Shown piece by piece: positions 36,931 to 46,397 of a stretch of DNA of 64,000 bases. Below the pieces are notes generated by a model. The model was given only the letters and a program-made list of their open reading frames with translations, did no database searches and had not been told where the DNA came from. The position numbers and the translations under genes are program-made. Origin of the DNA: CAZOZZ01 sp965247425 (GTDB taxonomy: Bacteria; Acidobacteriota; Terriglobia; 20CM-2-55-15); contig OZ252023.1 in the NCBI GenBank assembly GCA_965247425.1, positions 868,001 through 932,000 of the forward strand, written 5' to 3'. Within the stretch, counting starts at the first letter, position 1. Each line of letters begins with the position of its first letter.

Positions 36931-37346
36931 TCTTGGATGGTCAACATTGTGATGGTGTCGCCAATTGCGATGTTGTTGACCACGTCCATGTCTTCTGTGC
37001 GCCCGAAGACCGTGTGTACGCCATCCAGATGTGGCGTGGCCACATGGGTGATGAAGAATTGGCTGCCGCCGGTATTCGGGCCTGCGTGTGCCATGGACAG
37101 GGATCCGGGTGTGTGTTTCCGGGCGTTGATTTCGCAATCGATCTGATAGCCGGGCCCACCGGTGCCGGTGCCTTGAGGACATCCGCCCTGAATCATGAAA
37201 CTTGCGATGACGCGGTGGAAGGTCAGTCCGTCGTAATAGCCATTTTTGGCCAGATCGGCGAAATTCTTGACGGTATTGGGGGCGTCAGTATCGAACAGTT
37301 CCAAGTTGATGGTGCCTTTGCTGGTCTCCATAATGGCTTTGGACAT
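36927..37346 (-). CDS. Cyclophilin-type peptidyl-prolyl cis-trans isomerase
   Basis: 139 residues, a compact cytoplasmic cyclophilin without signal peptide. Active-site segments: TFHRVIASFMIQGGCPQGTG (Arg and Phe of the catalytic pocket), LSMAHAGPNTGGSQFFITH, and HLDGVHTVFGRTEDMDVV. It catalyses proline isomerisation in protein folding. The TAG stop lies in the CTAG duplicated by the IS; before the insertion it overlapped, on the opposite strand, the stop of the metalloprotease-like gene. ATG at 37346. Confidence 0.93.
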   Translation of the reverse strand: MSKAIMETSKGTINLELFDTDAPNTVKNFADLAKNGYYDGLTFHRVIASFMIQGGCPQGTGTGGPGYQIDCEINARKHTPGSLSMAHAGPNTGGSQFFITHVATPHLDGVHTVFGRTEDMDVVNNIAIGDTITMLTIQD

Positions 37347-37471
37347 GATGTGCTCCTATGTGGATTTTAACAAAAATGACAATCAGTCGGTAACCATAGC
37401 GATGGTGGATCTAACTAGAAGACTTTAGTGTGGGCGAAATCTGGGGTTCCTGGACCGGCAAAAGGAATACA

Positions 37472-38499
37472 TCATATCGGCCAATTCGGAGACGAAGGCG
37501 CAACTCTCGTAACTTTCGCGTTGTCCCCTGACAGGATGCCTGCACCGGACTCCCCGGTCAGGCCGGTGGCGAGAATCGCCCCGGCGACCGCAGTATCACC
37601 GCTGACGGCGACTGACCATCCGAGCTCGTGACCGATGCCGCCGTCACTCGCAGTCAGCTTGGCGTCCTCGGTCTTATTCGCCCATCCCCCCGCGGGACGC
37701 TCGAAGATATAGGCGGAACCCGATATGCAGGCGGGGTTGACAATGGGCAGGCACGCATCATCGTCGTGGAACGCCCCGACCACGGCCGTGTTCGCGCTGA
37801 TGCCGACGGAAAACCCGAAACGGTCATTGGTGGCGCCGTCACCGGCGGTCAACTTGGCATCCTCGGAATTATCCGCCCACCCAGTTACGGGCCGGACGAA
37901 GATATAGGCCGCTCCGGACTCGATAATCACCCCATCGGCACCGGAAGCTCCAACGACGATAGCGTCGCCGCTGACTCCGACAGAAACTCCGAAGAGGTGA
38001 CTTGAGGCGGCGTCGCTTGCCACCAGCTTGGCATCGTCGGTCATGTTCGCAACACTGGTCCAACCACCGGCAGGGCGAACGAATACGTAGGCCGAACCGG
38101 AATTCGGCCCTGCGTCATCGTCCTGGGCCGAGCCGACCACGACCGTGTCGCCGCTGATGGCCACCGAACGGCCGAATCGGTCAAAGGCCACACCATCACT
38201 GGCAGTCAGCTTGGGCCCCGCGATCCACTGGCCGGTCGCCGGATCCCGCAGGAAGAGGTAGGCTGCTCCGGAATTGCACGCCGGGTCCACGATCGGCAAA
38301 CAGGCATCATCGTCGAGCGACCCGACCACGGCCGTGTCTCCGTCGATCGCCACGGAACGCCCGAATCGGTCCTGTGACTCGGCGTCACCAGCAGTCAGCT
38401 TTGCGATTTCCGATACCTCCTGCCCCAGCACCGGGGAAGGCCCCGCCCAAAGCAGCGCACCGGCCAACAGGCCCAGAAACTACGACCAGATCTTTTCAT
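37472..38499 (-). pseudogene. FG-GAP repeat secreted protein, one-base frameshift in the signal peptide
   Basis: About 330 residues of integrin-like beta-propeller repeats of the type DRFGRSVAISGDTVVVGS, repeated about every 55 residues (five or six copies), with SGSAYVFVRP strands between. The expected start is the ATG at 38499, preceded by AAGGAGG, which begins MKRSGRSF; one base is missing in an A run (38477-38479), after which the frame continues LGLLAGALLWAGPSPVLGQ, a proper signal peptide. Total length plus one base is an exact multiple of three. Either an assembly error or a disabled gene; a TTG at 38467 could start a short form. An upstream leader element is described at 38577. Confidence 0.75.
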
Positions 38500-38576
38500 C
38501 GTCGCCTCCTTATTCCCTTTCCTGCTTCGCCCCATGAGACGGCTGCAGGTGTGGGAGCGGAAGGCGCAGCCACGCC

Positions 38577-38790
38577 TCACCGCTCCACCTGTTCCCTGGA
38601 GAATCCCCAAAGAGTCAGGGGAGAGAACAGGACAGGGGAGGCAGTTCGTGTTCCAATTGACCGCCTCCGAGAGAAGTAAACGACAAGCGACTGATTCTGG
38701 GTGAGAAGCGAAGGATGAACGACCCGAAGCCGGGCAAGTCTTCGAGATCTGATCATCGGGAACCTATCAGACTGGATAGCTGCCTGTGTG
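38577..38790 (-). ncRNA. Conserved leader-like element, copy A (upstream of FG-GAP gene)
   Basis: Read on the minus strand, this ~210-nt stretch aligns with 38951-39172 on the plus strand, with diverged positions between shared blocks: CTATC-loop-GATAGGTTCCC, CTTGTCG, GGAGGCG, TTGGAAC, TTGTTCTCTCCCC-like, TGGGGAT and CTCCAGGGAAC, then GGAGCGG and GGCG. The stems CTATC/GATAG and CCCC/GGGG are kept while their loops differ. It ends about 80 nt before the FG-GAP start. Could be a structured 5' leader, an unrecognised repeat, or a duplicated promoter region. I do not recognise a known riboswitch. Confidence 0.5.
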
Positions 38791-38950
38791 GGATTGGTCG
38801 TGGTGAACCACGGCACCGAGCACCCCGGTTTTCTCATAGCCTCTTGCCGAAACGCACGGGATGACTGCCGACCCCAAAGTCCAGGTGGAAGGGACGACGA
38901 CGCAGATCGGATCAGTTTCATTCGCCTGACCTACCCTGCGCTATTACGGC

Positions 38951-39172
38951 AGCTTGTGGCGACTATCCATCAAGATAGGTTCCCTTTGATTTGGATCCAC
39001 GATACCTGCTGTTCAAGCAGTTTACCTTTTTCGCTTCCAGCCTGGAATCAATCGTTTGTCGCCATCACGCCTGGGAGGCGACCATTTGGAACCCCAGATG
39101 CCAGCTACAGTTTGTTCTCTCCCCAACCGCTGGGGATCTCCAGGGAACCGCGGGAGCGGGCAGGCGCCATAC
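38951..39172 (+). ncRNA. Conserved leader-like element, copy B (upstream of M9-like protease gene)
   Basis: Plus-strand relative of copy A. Here the 3' hairpin is GGAGCGGGCA with TGCCCGCTCC (10 bp), whereas copy A has GGAGCGG-TGA-GGCG pairing with CGCC-TT-CCGCTCC, so the stem survives sequence change. It lies about 160 nt before the GTG of the protease gene. Between the copies (38791-38950) I see no gene, so both probably lie downstream of divergent promoters. The whole gap 38500-39331 holds no convincing coding region. Confidence 0.5.
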
Positions 39173-39331
39173 GGAAGTCTGCCCGCTCCTTCTGGAATTC
39201 CGTTCGTTCGACTGGACCTGGATCTATAACCGGTGAGAGTGGAGTGCAGGGCATGGTTGAAGGCGAAGGTACATTCAGCACTCCCCTTCTCGCATGGTTG
39301 ACGGGAAGGACCCCATGTTATTCTGCAGCAC

Positions 39332-41361
39332 GTGAAGCTCTACGTTGCAGGCGGGATGACGATTGTGGCCGTGCTCTGGATGGCGACCACGCCGCCGGCA
39401 CTGGGGGCGCAGGACACGGCCGCCTGCGACGCGTTACCCACGATCGATCAGGACGGTCAGGTTCAGATCGTCGGATCGACGCCGTCATGCGCGTACACTC
39501 TGGTGAGTCTTCTGCGTGTCGACCCGGCGCGTTACGTGGACGCCTTCGGCACGTTGATCTCCAGTCCGATCGCCACCGAATCGCTTTTCTTTGCGACCTA
39601 CGAAGAACTCCGGCTGAACCGGCTCCGCTTCGACCGCGTGGGCGTCGACGTGCTGCTTTCCAAGCTCCCTGCAACCGTCGCAAACTGCCAGAATCTGTTC
39701 CGGTGCCGGGACTGGAACACCATCATCCTGTCCGAGCTTCAAACCGGGGGAATGTTCGTGTGTCCAGATGTGGCGGGCCTCAGTGCCTGGCAGTTGCTGG
39801 AGAACTTGCCCTATGGGGATTACAACTGCACGGAAGCCATCGCTGGAGCCCTGGGCGCGCTGGAGTTTGCCTCTTCGGAGGACGAAGCGGCCATCCAACT
39901 GCTGATCCTGCTCGGGGAGGCACGTCAGGAAGGATGGTCGCGCCGGAACGCGCTTCGGACTCTGGGACGGTTGGCCGAACGCCCGGACGGCAGCAACGTC
40001 CGGCGTCTCGTGCTTTCAGTTTACGGCCCGAGCCTACAAGCGATGCTCCACCGCCGTCTTGCGTACGACCGCTCCGAAGATGTCCTGGAGGATGCGATCT
40101 GGATACTGGATACCTTCTTCTATCCCCACTATGAGACACAGAAATACCTGGAGGCGATCAGCGCCGATCCAACCTTCGGAGCCTCGCTCAGATTCCGGGC
40201 CGCACGGGCGTGGAGCCGCCTGATCTGGGCCGGGAGCGGACCGATCGCCGAGCGGGAACTCGAGTTCATGGTCCGATCCATGGATTCCGACGATATCTGG
40301 GTTCGCGCCGAGGCGGCGTATGTTGCCGAAACCCTGGGCGAGGGCCGAATCGACACAACGATCCGCAGCCGTATCCTCGCGGCGCTCGAGCGGAGTTGGA
40401 GGATCGAGTCCGAACTGATCGCCCAGGTGTACGTCGCCCAGGCCCTGGACCACTACAACGGAACGGACCTGCGCTCCGGACTGCGCGAGGATTGGGAAGC
40501 GACACATCTGGGCAGTACGTTTACCGCGGCCGAGCTCACGATTCGCTCCGGTCTTCCCGAGGACGCTTTGCGGTCGTTCGCGACGACCATCGAGCACACA
40601 CGCGCTGCTTTCTTCGACATTCTAGGATCGGCGTTTCGGTCGCCCGTCCCTGACGACGAGAACGCATCCATGACGCTCGTTCTCTTCGGCAACCGCGAGC
40701 GCTATACCGAGTACATGAGCTTGTTCGTCGGATACGGTGACGATGCGGGAGGGCTCTACCTGGAAAACGAAGGTGTGCTGTACACCTACCAGCGGACCCC
40801 GGCCGAGAGCGTCCTCACCGTCGAGGAGTTGATCCAGCACGAGTACGGCCACTACCTGCAGGGCCGGTACGTCTACCCGGGCCTGTGGGCCGATGTCGGG
40901 TACCACGATCAACCCAAGGGCTGGATGGACGAGGGCCTGGCCGAAGTGCTTGCCGGCGCCGTGTTCGAGGCAAACGGCGCCTACAGCCTTCCCGTCCGGA
41001 CAACACACTCTCCTCTATATGCGGCACGCCGCCTGCGCTGGCAACCCTTCTCGAACTTCGCACCGGATATGACCAGACCGGCACGTTCGACTACCCGTCG
41101 GCGTGGGCCTTCAATTACTTTTTGGCGACTGAGGAACTCTCCGTGTTACGCAGCGTGGCCGGAGCCTACCGCGATCAGACTTACCAGTTGTCCGATTTCA
41201 CAGGCTCGGCCGGCCGGGACGTTCCCAACCTCGAAAAGGCCTGGCACGCAGCGATTCCGGCATGGTGCGCGACCAGCCAACCCCTGACCCATTCCTTGAC
41301 CATGTCGATCTCCCACCAGGACGGACCCGAGCCGATCCTCCATTTCCCACCCCGAAAATGA
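39332..41361 (+). pseudogene. Secreted M9-like (collagenase-type) metalloprotease with a one-base frameshift
   Basis: About 676 residues when repaired. Signal peptide (GGMTIVAVLWMATTPPALGA), a HEAT-like helical N-terminal part (ELEFMVRSMDSDDIWVRAEA) like the activator domain of clostridial collagenases, then LIQHEYGHYLQGRYVYPGLW (HExxH near residue 503) and GWMDEGLAEVLAG with the third zinc ligand. Near 41000 the frame changes: downstream LELRTGYDQTGTFDYPSAWA and DVPNLEKAWHAAI continue in another frame. One missing G in the GG at 40998-40999 would restore it, and the restored stop overlaps the next gene's ATG (ATGA). GTG start at 39332 or ATG at 39356. Confidence 0.78.
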
Positions 41362-43541
41362 AGGCCACCGCACGTGGGTTTGCGATTTCGATGCTGACCC
41401 TGGCGACTTGGATGCCGGCATCGGCCCAGAGCCTCGAAGGCGTCTGGACCGGCTCCACCTCCCAGGGACACGCCTTGAGCTTTACGGTTCTGGAGCAGTC
41501 GGTTACGTCGGTCGAATTTGGCTTCGACGCCTCCGGGGGCGCGATTCCCACGTTCAACGGGCAAGTCAGTCCACCGCTCAGCATTACCGGGAGCGCGTTC
41601 TCAGGATCCGTCGGTGTCTGCTACCGGATTGAGGGAACGTTCACGGCATCCACAACTGCCTCCGGGAGCATGTCGGTCAACGGCGGGCCTGTTTGCGCGA
41701 CTCTCGGAGCGACCAGCTTCACGTGGACCGCGTCTCTGGAGTCGCCGCCGTCGAATGACAACTTCTTGAACGCTATTGTGCTCGGGGACACACAGCGCTC
41801 GGTCGAGGGCTCGACAAACGGTGCAACGACCGAGAGCGGAGAGCCTGTCCATCACGCTACGGAAAGCGCTACAGCCTCGGTGTGGTGGAGCTGGGTGGCC
41901 TCCGCCTCGGGCCAGGTCACGTTCGATACACTCGGCAGCGGTTTCGATACGATCCTGGCGGCCTACGAAGGCGGCTCGCTTACCACGCTCGAACCGGTGG
42001 TTTCCAATGATGATGATCTCGGAGCGGAAACGAGCCGTGTATCGTTCATGGCCACTGCTGGTCGGACGTATCACATCGTTGTGACCGGTTTTCTGGGACA
42101 GACAGGAAGCGTCCGGTTGAACTGGACCTCCATACGATCGATCGGGCTGGAATTCGATCTGCCCGACCGGGGTGTATCGAAATCGGCTTCGAGTGATGGC
42201 CCGGATTTGCTGACCGGCTCGGTGACGATCGAGCCGGCGGCTGGAAACGTCGCCCCGGCCGGAATCGCCATCGTGGGAATCCGCCAGAACGGTATTCTGG
42301 TAAACGAGGCCGCAATACCGGCCGACAGGCCGTTCACCAACGCCCGGCTCTATGTGGAGGTAGCCGGCGCCATCACCACTGGAATCGCCATCGCGAACCC
42401 GAACTCCACCCTGGCCGAACTCTCTTTCGTCGTGACCGATTCGGAGGGTGCGACCGTGACGGAGGGCCTGACGACGCTCTCCCCGGGCGAGCAGTTGGCA
42501 CGGCTCCTGAACCAACCGCCTTTCAGTGTCGGCACATTGGGCGGAGGGGCGCTAACCCTTACGGCATCAGCACCTGTCGTCGTGACAGCCTTAAGGCTGT
42601 TCACCAACGAGCGGTCGGAGTTACTGATGACTGCCATCCCGACCTTGGATCTGACGTTACCGGTAGGGGGCGAGGACATCGTCGTCCTGCCGCACTTTGC
42701 CGACGGCAGCGGCTGGAAGACCCACCTTCTTTTAGTGAATCCCACCGACGGCGTGACCGCCGGCACAATCTCGTTTCTCGAGCCCGGTACGCCGGCATCT
42801 CCTCCTGGCCCGGCCCTGGTGGAACTCGAGGGTAACGACACGTACGAATTTTCGCTTCCGCCGCGGAGCGGTCAACGGATCGAGACGCGAGGCGTTCTCC
42901 CCGGACTTCGCGTCGGATCAGTCCGGATCGGGCCTGCCCCGGGAAGCGCGGCGCCGTTCGTGTCGGTGATATTCGGGTTCCAGAACGAGGGAATCACCGT
43001 ATCGGAAACAGGTGCAAAGGGGGAAACCGCCGTTGCGCTTCGAACCTATGTTGAATCGGAGGGACTTCCGGGAGAGGTGGGCTCGATCCGAAGTGGAGTC
43101 GCCATCGCCAACCCGACGTCCTCACCGATAACAGTCGACTTGGAAATCACCGACTCGAAAGGTGATCTTCTTCCCCTAACGGGCTCGCTCAACCTGCCGG
43201 CGCGCGGTCAGGTCGCCGGATTCCTCAACGATCTTCCGGGCTTCCAGACACTACCTTCGCCGTTTCGCGGTGTCTTGCGCATTTCGACGACGGCCAAGGA
43301 GGGAGTCGTCGCGACGGCAATTCGCGGCCGGGTTAACGAGCGCGGCGATTTTCTGATGGCGACGACACCGCCGGCGCCTGAAACACGGTTGGGCCTGTTC
43401 GGACCGGTCTACTTCGCCCACTTTGCCGCCGGGCGTGGCTTTACTACCGAGTTCATCCTTCTCGGGACTACGCTCGAGCAGCCTTCGTCCGGCTTCGTCT
43501 GGTTCTTCGATCCTTCCGGGACGCTGATCAGCCCACCCTAG
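41358..43541 (+). CDS. Secreted repeat protein with the same beta modules as the 32-kb protease
   Basis: 727 residues. Signal peptide MKATARGFAISMLTLATWMP followed by ASAQ. An N-terminal beta domain (GVWTGSTSQGHALSFTVLEQ), then a PPC/Calx-like segment (SVWWSWVASASGQVTFDTLG), then repeated modules such as TTGIAIANPNSTLAELSFVV, THLLLVNPTDGVTAGTISFL and RSGVAIANPTSSPITVDLEI. No catalytic motif seen; an adhesive or structural surface role is inferred. The ATG at 41358 overlaps the stop of the M9-like gene, so the two form a unit. A longer upstream start at 41262 lies in that gene and is rejected. Confidence 0.82.
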   Translation: MKATARGFAISMLTLATWMPASAQSLEGVWTGSTSQGHALSFTVLEQSVTSVEFGFDASGGAIPTFNGQVSPPLSITGSAFSGSVGVCYRIEGTFTASTTASGSMSVNGGPVCATLGATSFTWTASLESPPSNDNFLNAIVLGDTQRSVEGSTNGATTESGEPVHHATESATASVWWSWVASASGQVTFDTLGSGFDTILAAYEGGSLTTLEPVVSNDDDLGAETSRVSFMATAGRTYHIVVTGFLGQTGSVRLNWTSIRSIGLEFDLPDRGVSKSASSDGPDLLTGSVTIEPAAGNVAPAGIAIVGIRQNGILVNEAAIPADRPFTNARLYVEVAGAITTGIAIANPNSTLAELSFVVTDSEGATVTEGLTTLSPGEQLARLLNQPPFSVGTLGGGALTLTASAPVVVTALRLFTNERSELLMTAIPTLDLTLPVGGEDIVVLPHFADGSGWKTHLLLVNPTDGVTAGTISFLEPGTPASPPGPALVELEGNDTYEFSLPPRSGQRIETRGVLPGLRVGSVRIGPAPGSAAPFVSVIFGFQNEGITVSETGAKGETAVALRTYVESEGLPGEVGSIRSGVAIANPTSSPITVDLEITDSKGDLLPLTGSLNLPARGQVAGFLNDLPGFQTLPSPFRGVLRISTTAKEGVVATAIRGRVNERGDFLMATTPPAPETRLGLFGPVYFAHFAAGRGFTTEFILLGTTLEQPSSGFVWFFDPSGTLISPP

Positions 43542-43576
43542 GAGCCGTCCGATCGCAATTCCCGTTCTGGCGTATA

Positions 43577-43640
43577 TGACCTCAGGGCACAAAGACCTGA
43601 AATCTGCCTTCGTGTCCCTCCGTGTTTGTGCCTGGGACCA
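43577..43640. repeat. CACAAAGAC-type hairpin repeat between convergent genes
   Basis: GGCACAAAGACCTGAAAT is partly mirrored by CTTCGTGTCCCTCCGTGTTTGTGCC. It resembles the other CGCAGAG hairpins but with a CACGAAG-like core. It lies between the end of the secreted repeat protein and the TonB receptor remnant. The rest of 43542-43871 shows nothing further. Confidence 0.5.
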
Positions 43641-43871
43641 GTTCGATTTCGCGTGTCGAGAACGATTTTTCTGGCTTGATCCCCCCGCAACTTCACACAA
43701 CATCCCACCCCCGACATTCCCAACGTGCTTGTTGCAGGTCGGCCGAACGGGATCACCGCCGGCCTGCGGTCTGCGGCCGCGCGCGGGTTGACATAACGGC
43801 CATACGACGACACTGTCCGCGCCTCCATAGACGTCGGACCCTGCTTATTCCGCTTACTCCTTAAATCAAAC

Positions 43872-44815
43872 TTAAAACGTCAGGCGGACTCCCAGTTGCA
43901 GCCGGCGGGTATCAAACGCCGAAGTAAATCCCAGCGGTTTGCTGGGTCCCAGGTCTCGTCTCCCCGTAACTCGAAAGGGTGGCTCGAATCCAGGCCCGAC
44001 GGTGTTGTTCACACTGGCGTAGTTCAGCCGATCAAACAAGTTGAAACCCTCAGCCATAAATTCCAGGCTCGTGGACTCCCCGACAGGGAAACGTCGTGCA
44101 AGACGCAGGTCAAAGGTCCAGAAGTCCGGCCCGATGCCGGTATTGCGTCCCGCACCGACAGGACGGTCGGTGTTCGTGTTCCGATCCCCGTTCAGGTCCA
44201 CACCGGCCAGAAGATTGAACGGCCAGGCGCTGTTGGCGCGAAAGATCGGTGTCACGACGAAGTCGGCCAGTATGTCCTCCCATCTCGAATCGGAGGAAGT
44301 CATGCAGTAGGGGCTCTCAATGTGGCCATACATCACCAGCTTGTGTCTTTTGATCGAAGCTCGATAGCGCGCGTTCCGCAAGGAGATTGGTCTGGTCGAG
44401 GGCCGCAAGGTCCGGATTGAAGTCGGTTACATCGTCGATTGCCTTGCTGAAGGTGTAGCTGCCGGTCAGGGCGAACCGACAGCCAAGACGTCTGTGGACC
44501 TCGACGATCATACCGTTGTAGGACGATTGCCCGGTCGATTCGAAATTGTACAGCCCGAAGAGCGAGGGGTCCACGAAGCAGTCAAACGCGGCCGCGCCGG
44601 TACGTGGCTTGCTCGGCAGCGTACTCCAATTCCGGATACCCGACGACCCAATCGGCGCCGGCAGCAGATTGGCGTCTCGCGACCGCGGGATGTTCAGCGT
44701 CCTACCGAAGATGTAGCTGAGCGACGCCGTGAGGCCGGGTGCGAACTCGTGCTCGACGCTGAGGCTGGCTTGTTGCGAATAGGCGCTCCTGTACGGTGGG
44801 CGACAAGTGCTGTTG
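43872..44815 (-). pseudogene. Remnant of an Oar-like TonB-dependent receptor (C-terminal barrel)
   Basis: Only the last ~310 residues of an outer-membrane receptor remain. By hand translation the frame runs from about 44815 through SVEHEFAPGLTASLSYIFGR, NWSTLPSKPRTGAAAFDCF and FALTGSYTFSKAIDDVTDF. One extra A in the run at 44348-44351 shifts the frame; it then goes on with LVMYGHIESPYCMTSSDSRW, AGVDLNGDRNTNTDRPVGAG, LEFMAEGFNLFDRLNYASVN and the C-terminal RRLQLGVRLTF ending in Phe. Plug, TonB box and signal peptide are missing; the remnant stops within a few bases of the tRNA-Leu gene. Confidence 0.82.
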
Positions 44816-44821
44816 AATCAA

Positions 44822-44907
44822 TGCCGGAGGGGGGACTTGAACCCCCACGAGAGTTGCCCCTCGCCAGATTTTGAGTCTGGTGCGTCTGCCAATTCCGCCA
44901 CTCCGGC
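44822..44907 (-). tRNA. tRNA-Leu (anticodon CAA)
   Basis: 86 nt. Acceptor stem GCCGGAG pairs with CTCCGGC, discriminator A; anticodon stem CCAGA/TCTGG with loop CTCAAAA gives anticodon CAA; a type II variable arm (CGAG ... CTCG) is present, as expected for leucine; T arm GGGGG-TTCAAGT-CCCCC. No encoded CCA. The TonB receptor remnant abuts its 3' end. Confidence 0.95.
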
Positions 44908-45014
44908 GCGACTGAAAACAAACTACTGACGAAATCCTACCACTTTCTTCTTTTCGGTAGAATGGTGGGGGTGGGAAGACCGCGTCCAAAACGTCCGCAT
45001 CGAGATGGGCAACT

Positions 45015-45043
45015 TTGCGACCAGATGACATCCCAAATATAAT
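45015..45043 (+). promoter_or_regulatory. Strong sigma-70-like promoter with no clear gene
   Basis: TTGCGA (45015-45020), 17-nt spacer, TATAAT (45038-45043) on the plus strand between two minus-strand tRNA genes. A transcript from about 45050 would carry a 17-codon frame (45064-45117, starting MDRKIEAIKS) and then run antisense to tRNA-Gly before reaching the serine hydrolase gene at 45505. It may be that gene's promoter, a small RNA promoter, or chance. Confidence 0.35.
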
Positions 45044-45179
45044 CTCAAGACACGCAAACACCCATGGATCGGAAGATCGAGGCTATCAAATCCCTCGAAG
45101 CCCATCCGATCAATTAATAACCAATAGGGCACATTAGGGTACACGGAATTTCGGAAGGCTGGTGTGGTCGCTCTTAAAG

Positions 45180-45251
<72 letters not shown>

Positions 45252-45264
45252 TGGTACGAGTCGA

Positions 45265-45293
45265 AATATAACCTCTGAAGAGGCGCTTGGCAA
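45265..45293 (-). promoter_or_regulatory. Promoter of tRNA-Gly
   Basis: On the minus strand TTGCCA (45293-45288), 17-nt spacer, TATATT (45270-45265), about 13 nt before the mature tRNA 5' end at 45251. The spacing and match fit a sigma-70-type stable RNA promoter. Confidence 0.7.
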
Positions 45294-46393
45294 GTGTGGA
45301 AATTGTTAGATCGGGATAGAAGTTTGGGAAAGATAACAGCGCGTTTCGAGAATCTGGTCGCGATGCTCCTGTTGAAGTGGGTTCACTACGAGCAGGATGC
45401 AAAAGGGCCGCGATCTTGAGTTGCGTTACTTCCAGCGATCGTCGCGAGGTCGGCTTCGTGGTGACCGCATGAACCCATTCGACCCATCGAATCGGAGGTC
45501 GCTGATGGCTCCAGGGTTGGCTCTTATCCGAAAGGCAGCGCTCCTGACTCTCCTGGCCACCCTGATGGCTCCCGGCGTTTTCCGAGGGCAGGAAGCAAGT
45601 CCACGCACGCCCACGCTTCCTGGCCTTGATCTTCCTGCTTTTCCATATGCAGCGCCCCTTGAAGTCGGTTTGTCCGCTGCGGCTGTAGCCAGTCTGGCCG
45701 AACGAGTGGCCGGGTGGGTTGCATCGGGCGAGATCGTCGGGGGAGAAGTGATGGTCGTCAAGGATGACCGGATTGTCCTCCATGAGACTGTCGGTTGGAA
45801 CGATCGGGAACGCCGGCTTCCACTGAATCGGAACTCGTACTACCGTATTCGATCCATGACCAAACCGGTTGTCGGCACCGCCGTTCTGATGCTGGTGGAA
45901 GACGGCAAAGTCGGGCTGGACGACCTGGCATCCCAATACCTTCCTTCTTTCGACAACGAACGTTCCGGGGACATCACCGTTCGCCAGCTTCTCCGGCATC
46001 AGGCCGGATATGAACAAACGGCGATGCCAAACGGGTACTGGCGGCAGCAGGCCCTGCGCGAGGCCGTCGACCTGTTGGGTCGTGCCGGGCCGGCGCATCC
46101 ACCTGCCGATGTGTTCCGATACAGCGACAAGAATCCGGCTGCCCTGGGCGCGATCATTGCCGAAGTGACCGGGGCGCCGGCCGAACGATTCATACAATCC
46201 AGAATTTTCGAGCCGTTGGGCCTGTCCGAGATGCAGACACGCTTTTCACCCAACGTCTCCTGGGCTTCTCGGATGAACTCGACGTACCGGCGGATTGGTG
46301 ATCTGTGGGTGAAATACTGGAACCCTCGCATGCAGCAGGAATTCCCGTTCTTCCGGGGAAGCGGTGGCATTCATACGACGATTTCCGAATACG

Positions 46394-46397
46394 CTAG
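46394..46397. repeat. Target site duplication of IS copy 2 (left CTAG)
   Basis: CTAG at 46394-46397 is repeated at 48136-48139. Collapsing the two gives TAC-GCT-AGG-TTT across the junction, which keeps the serine hydrolase frame. Confidence 0.88.

Noticed and set aside
38577..39172. Cobalamin riboswitch for the paired element, suggested by CAGGGAAC
   Set aside because: No B12 box or other conserved cobalamin-aptamer blocks, and the downstream genes are not B12-related.
38788..40134. 448-codon plus-strand open frame
   Set aside because: It overlaps the M9-like gene in another frame, where signal peptide and HEAT-like segments support the 39332 frame; its start lies in the repeat element.
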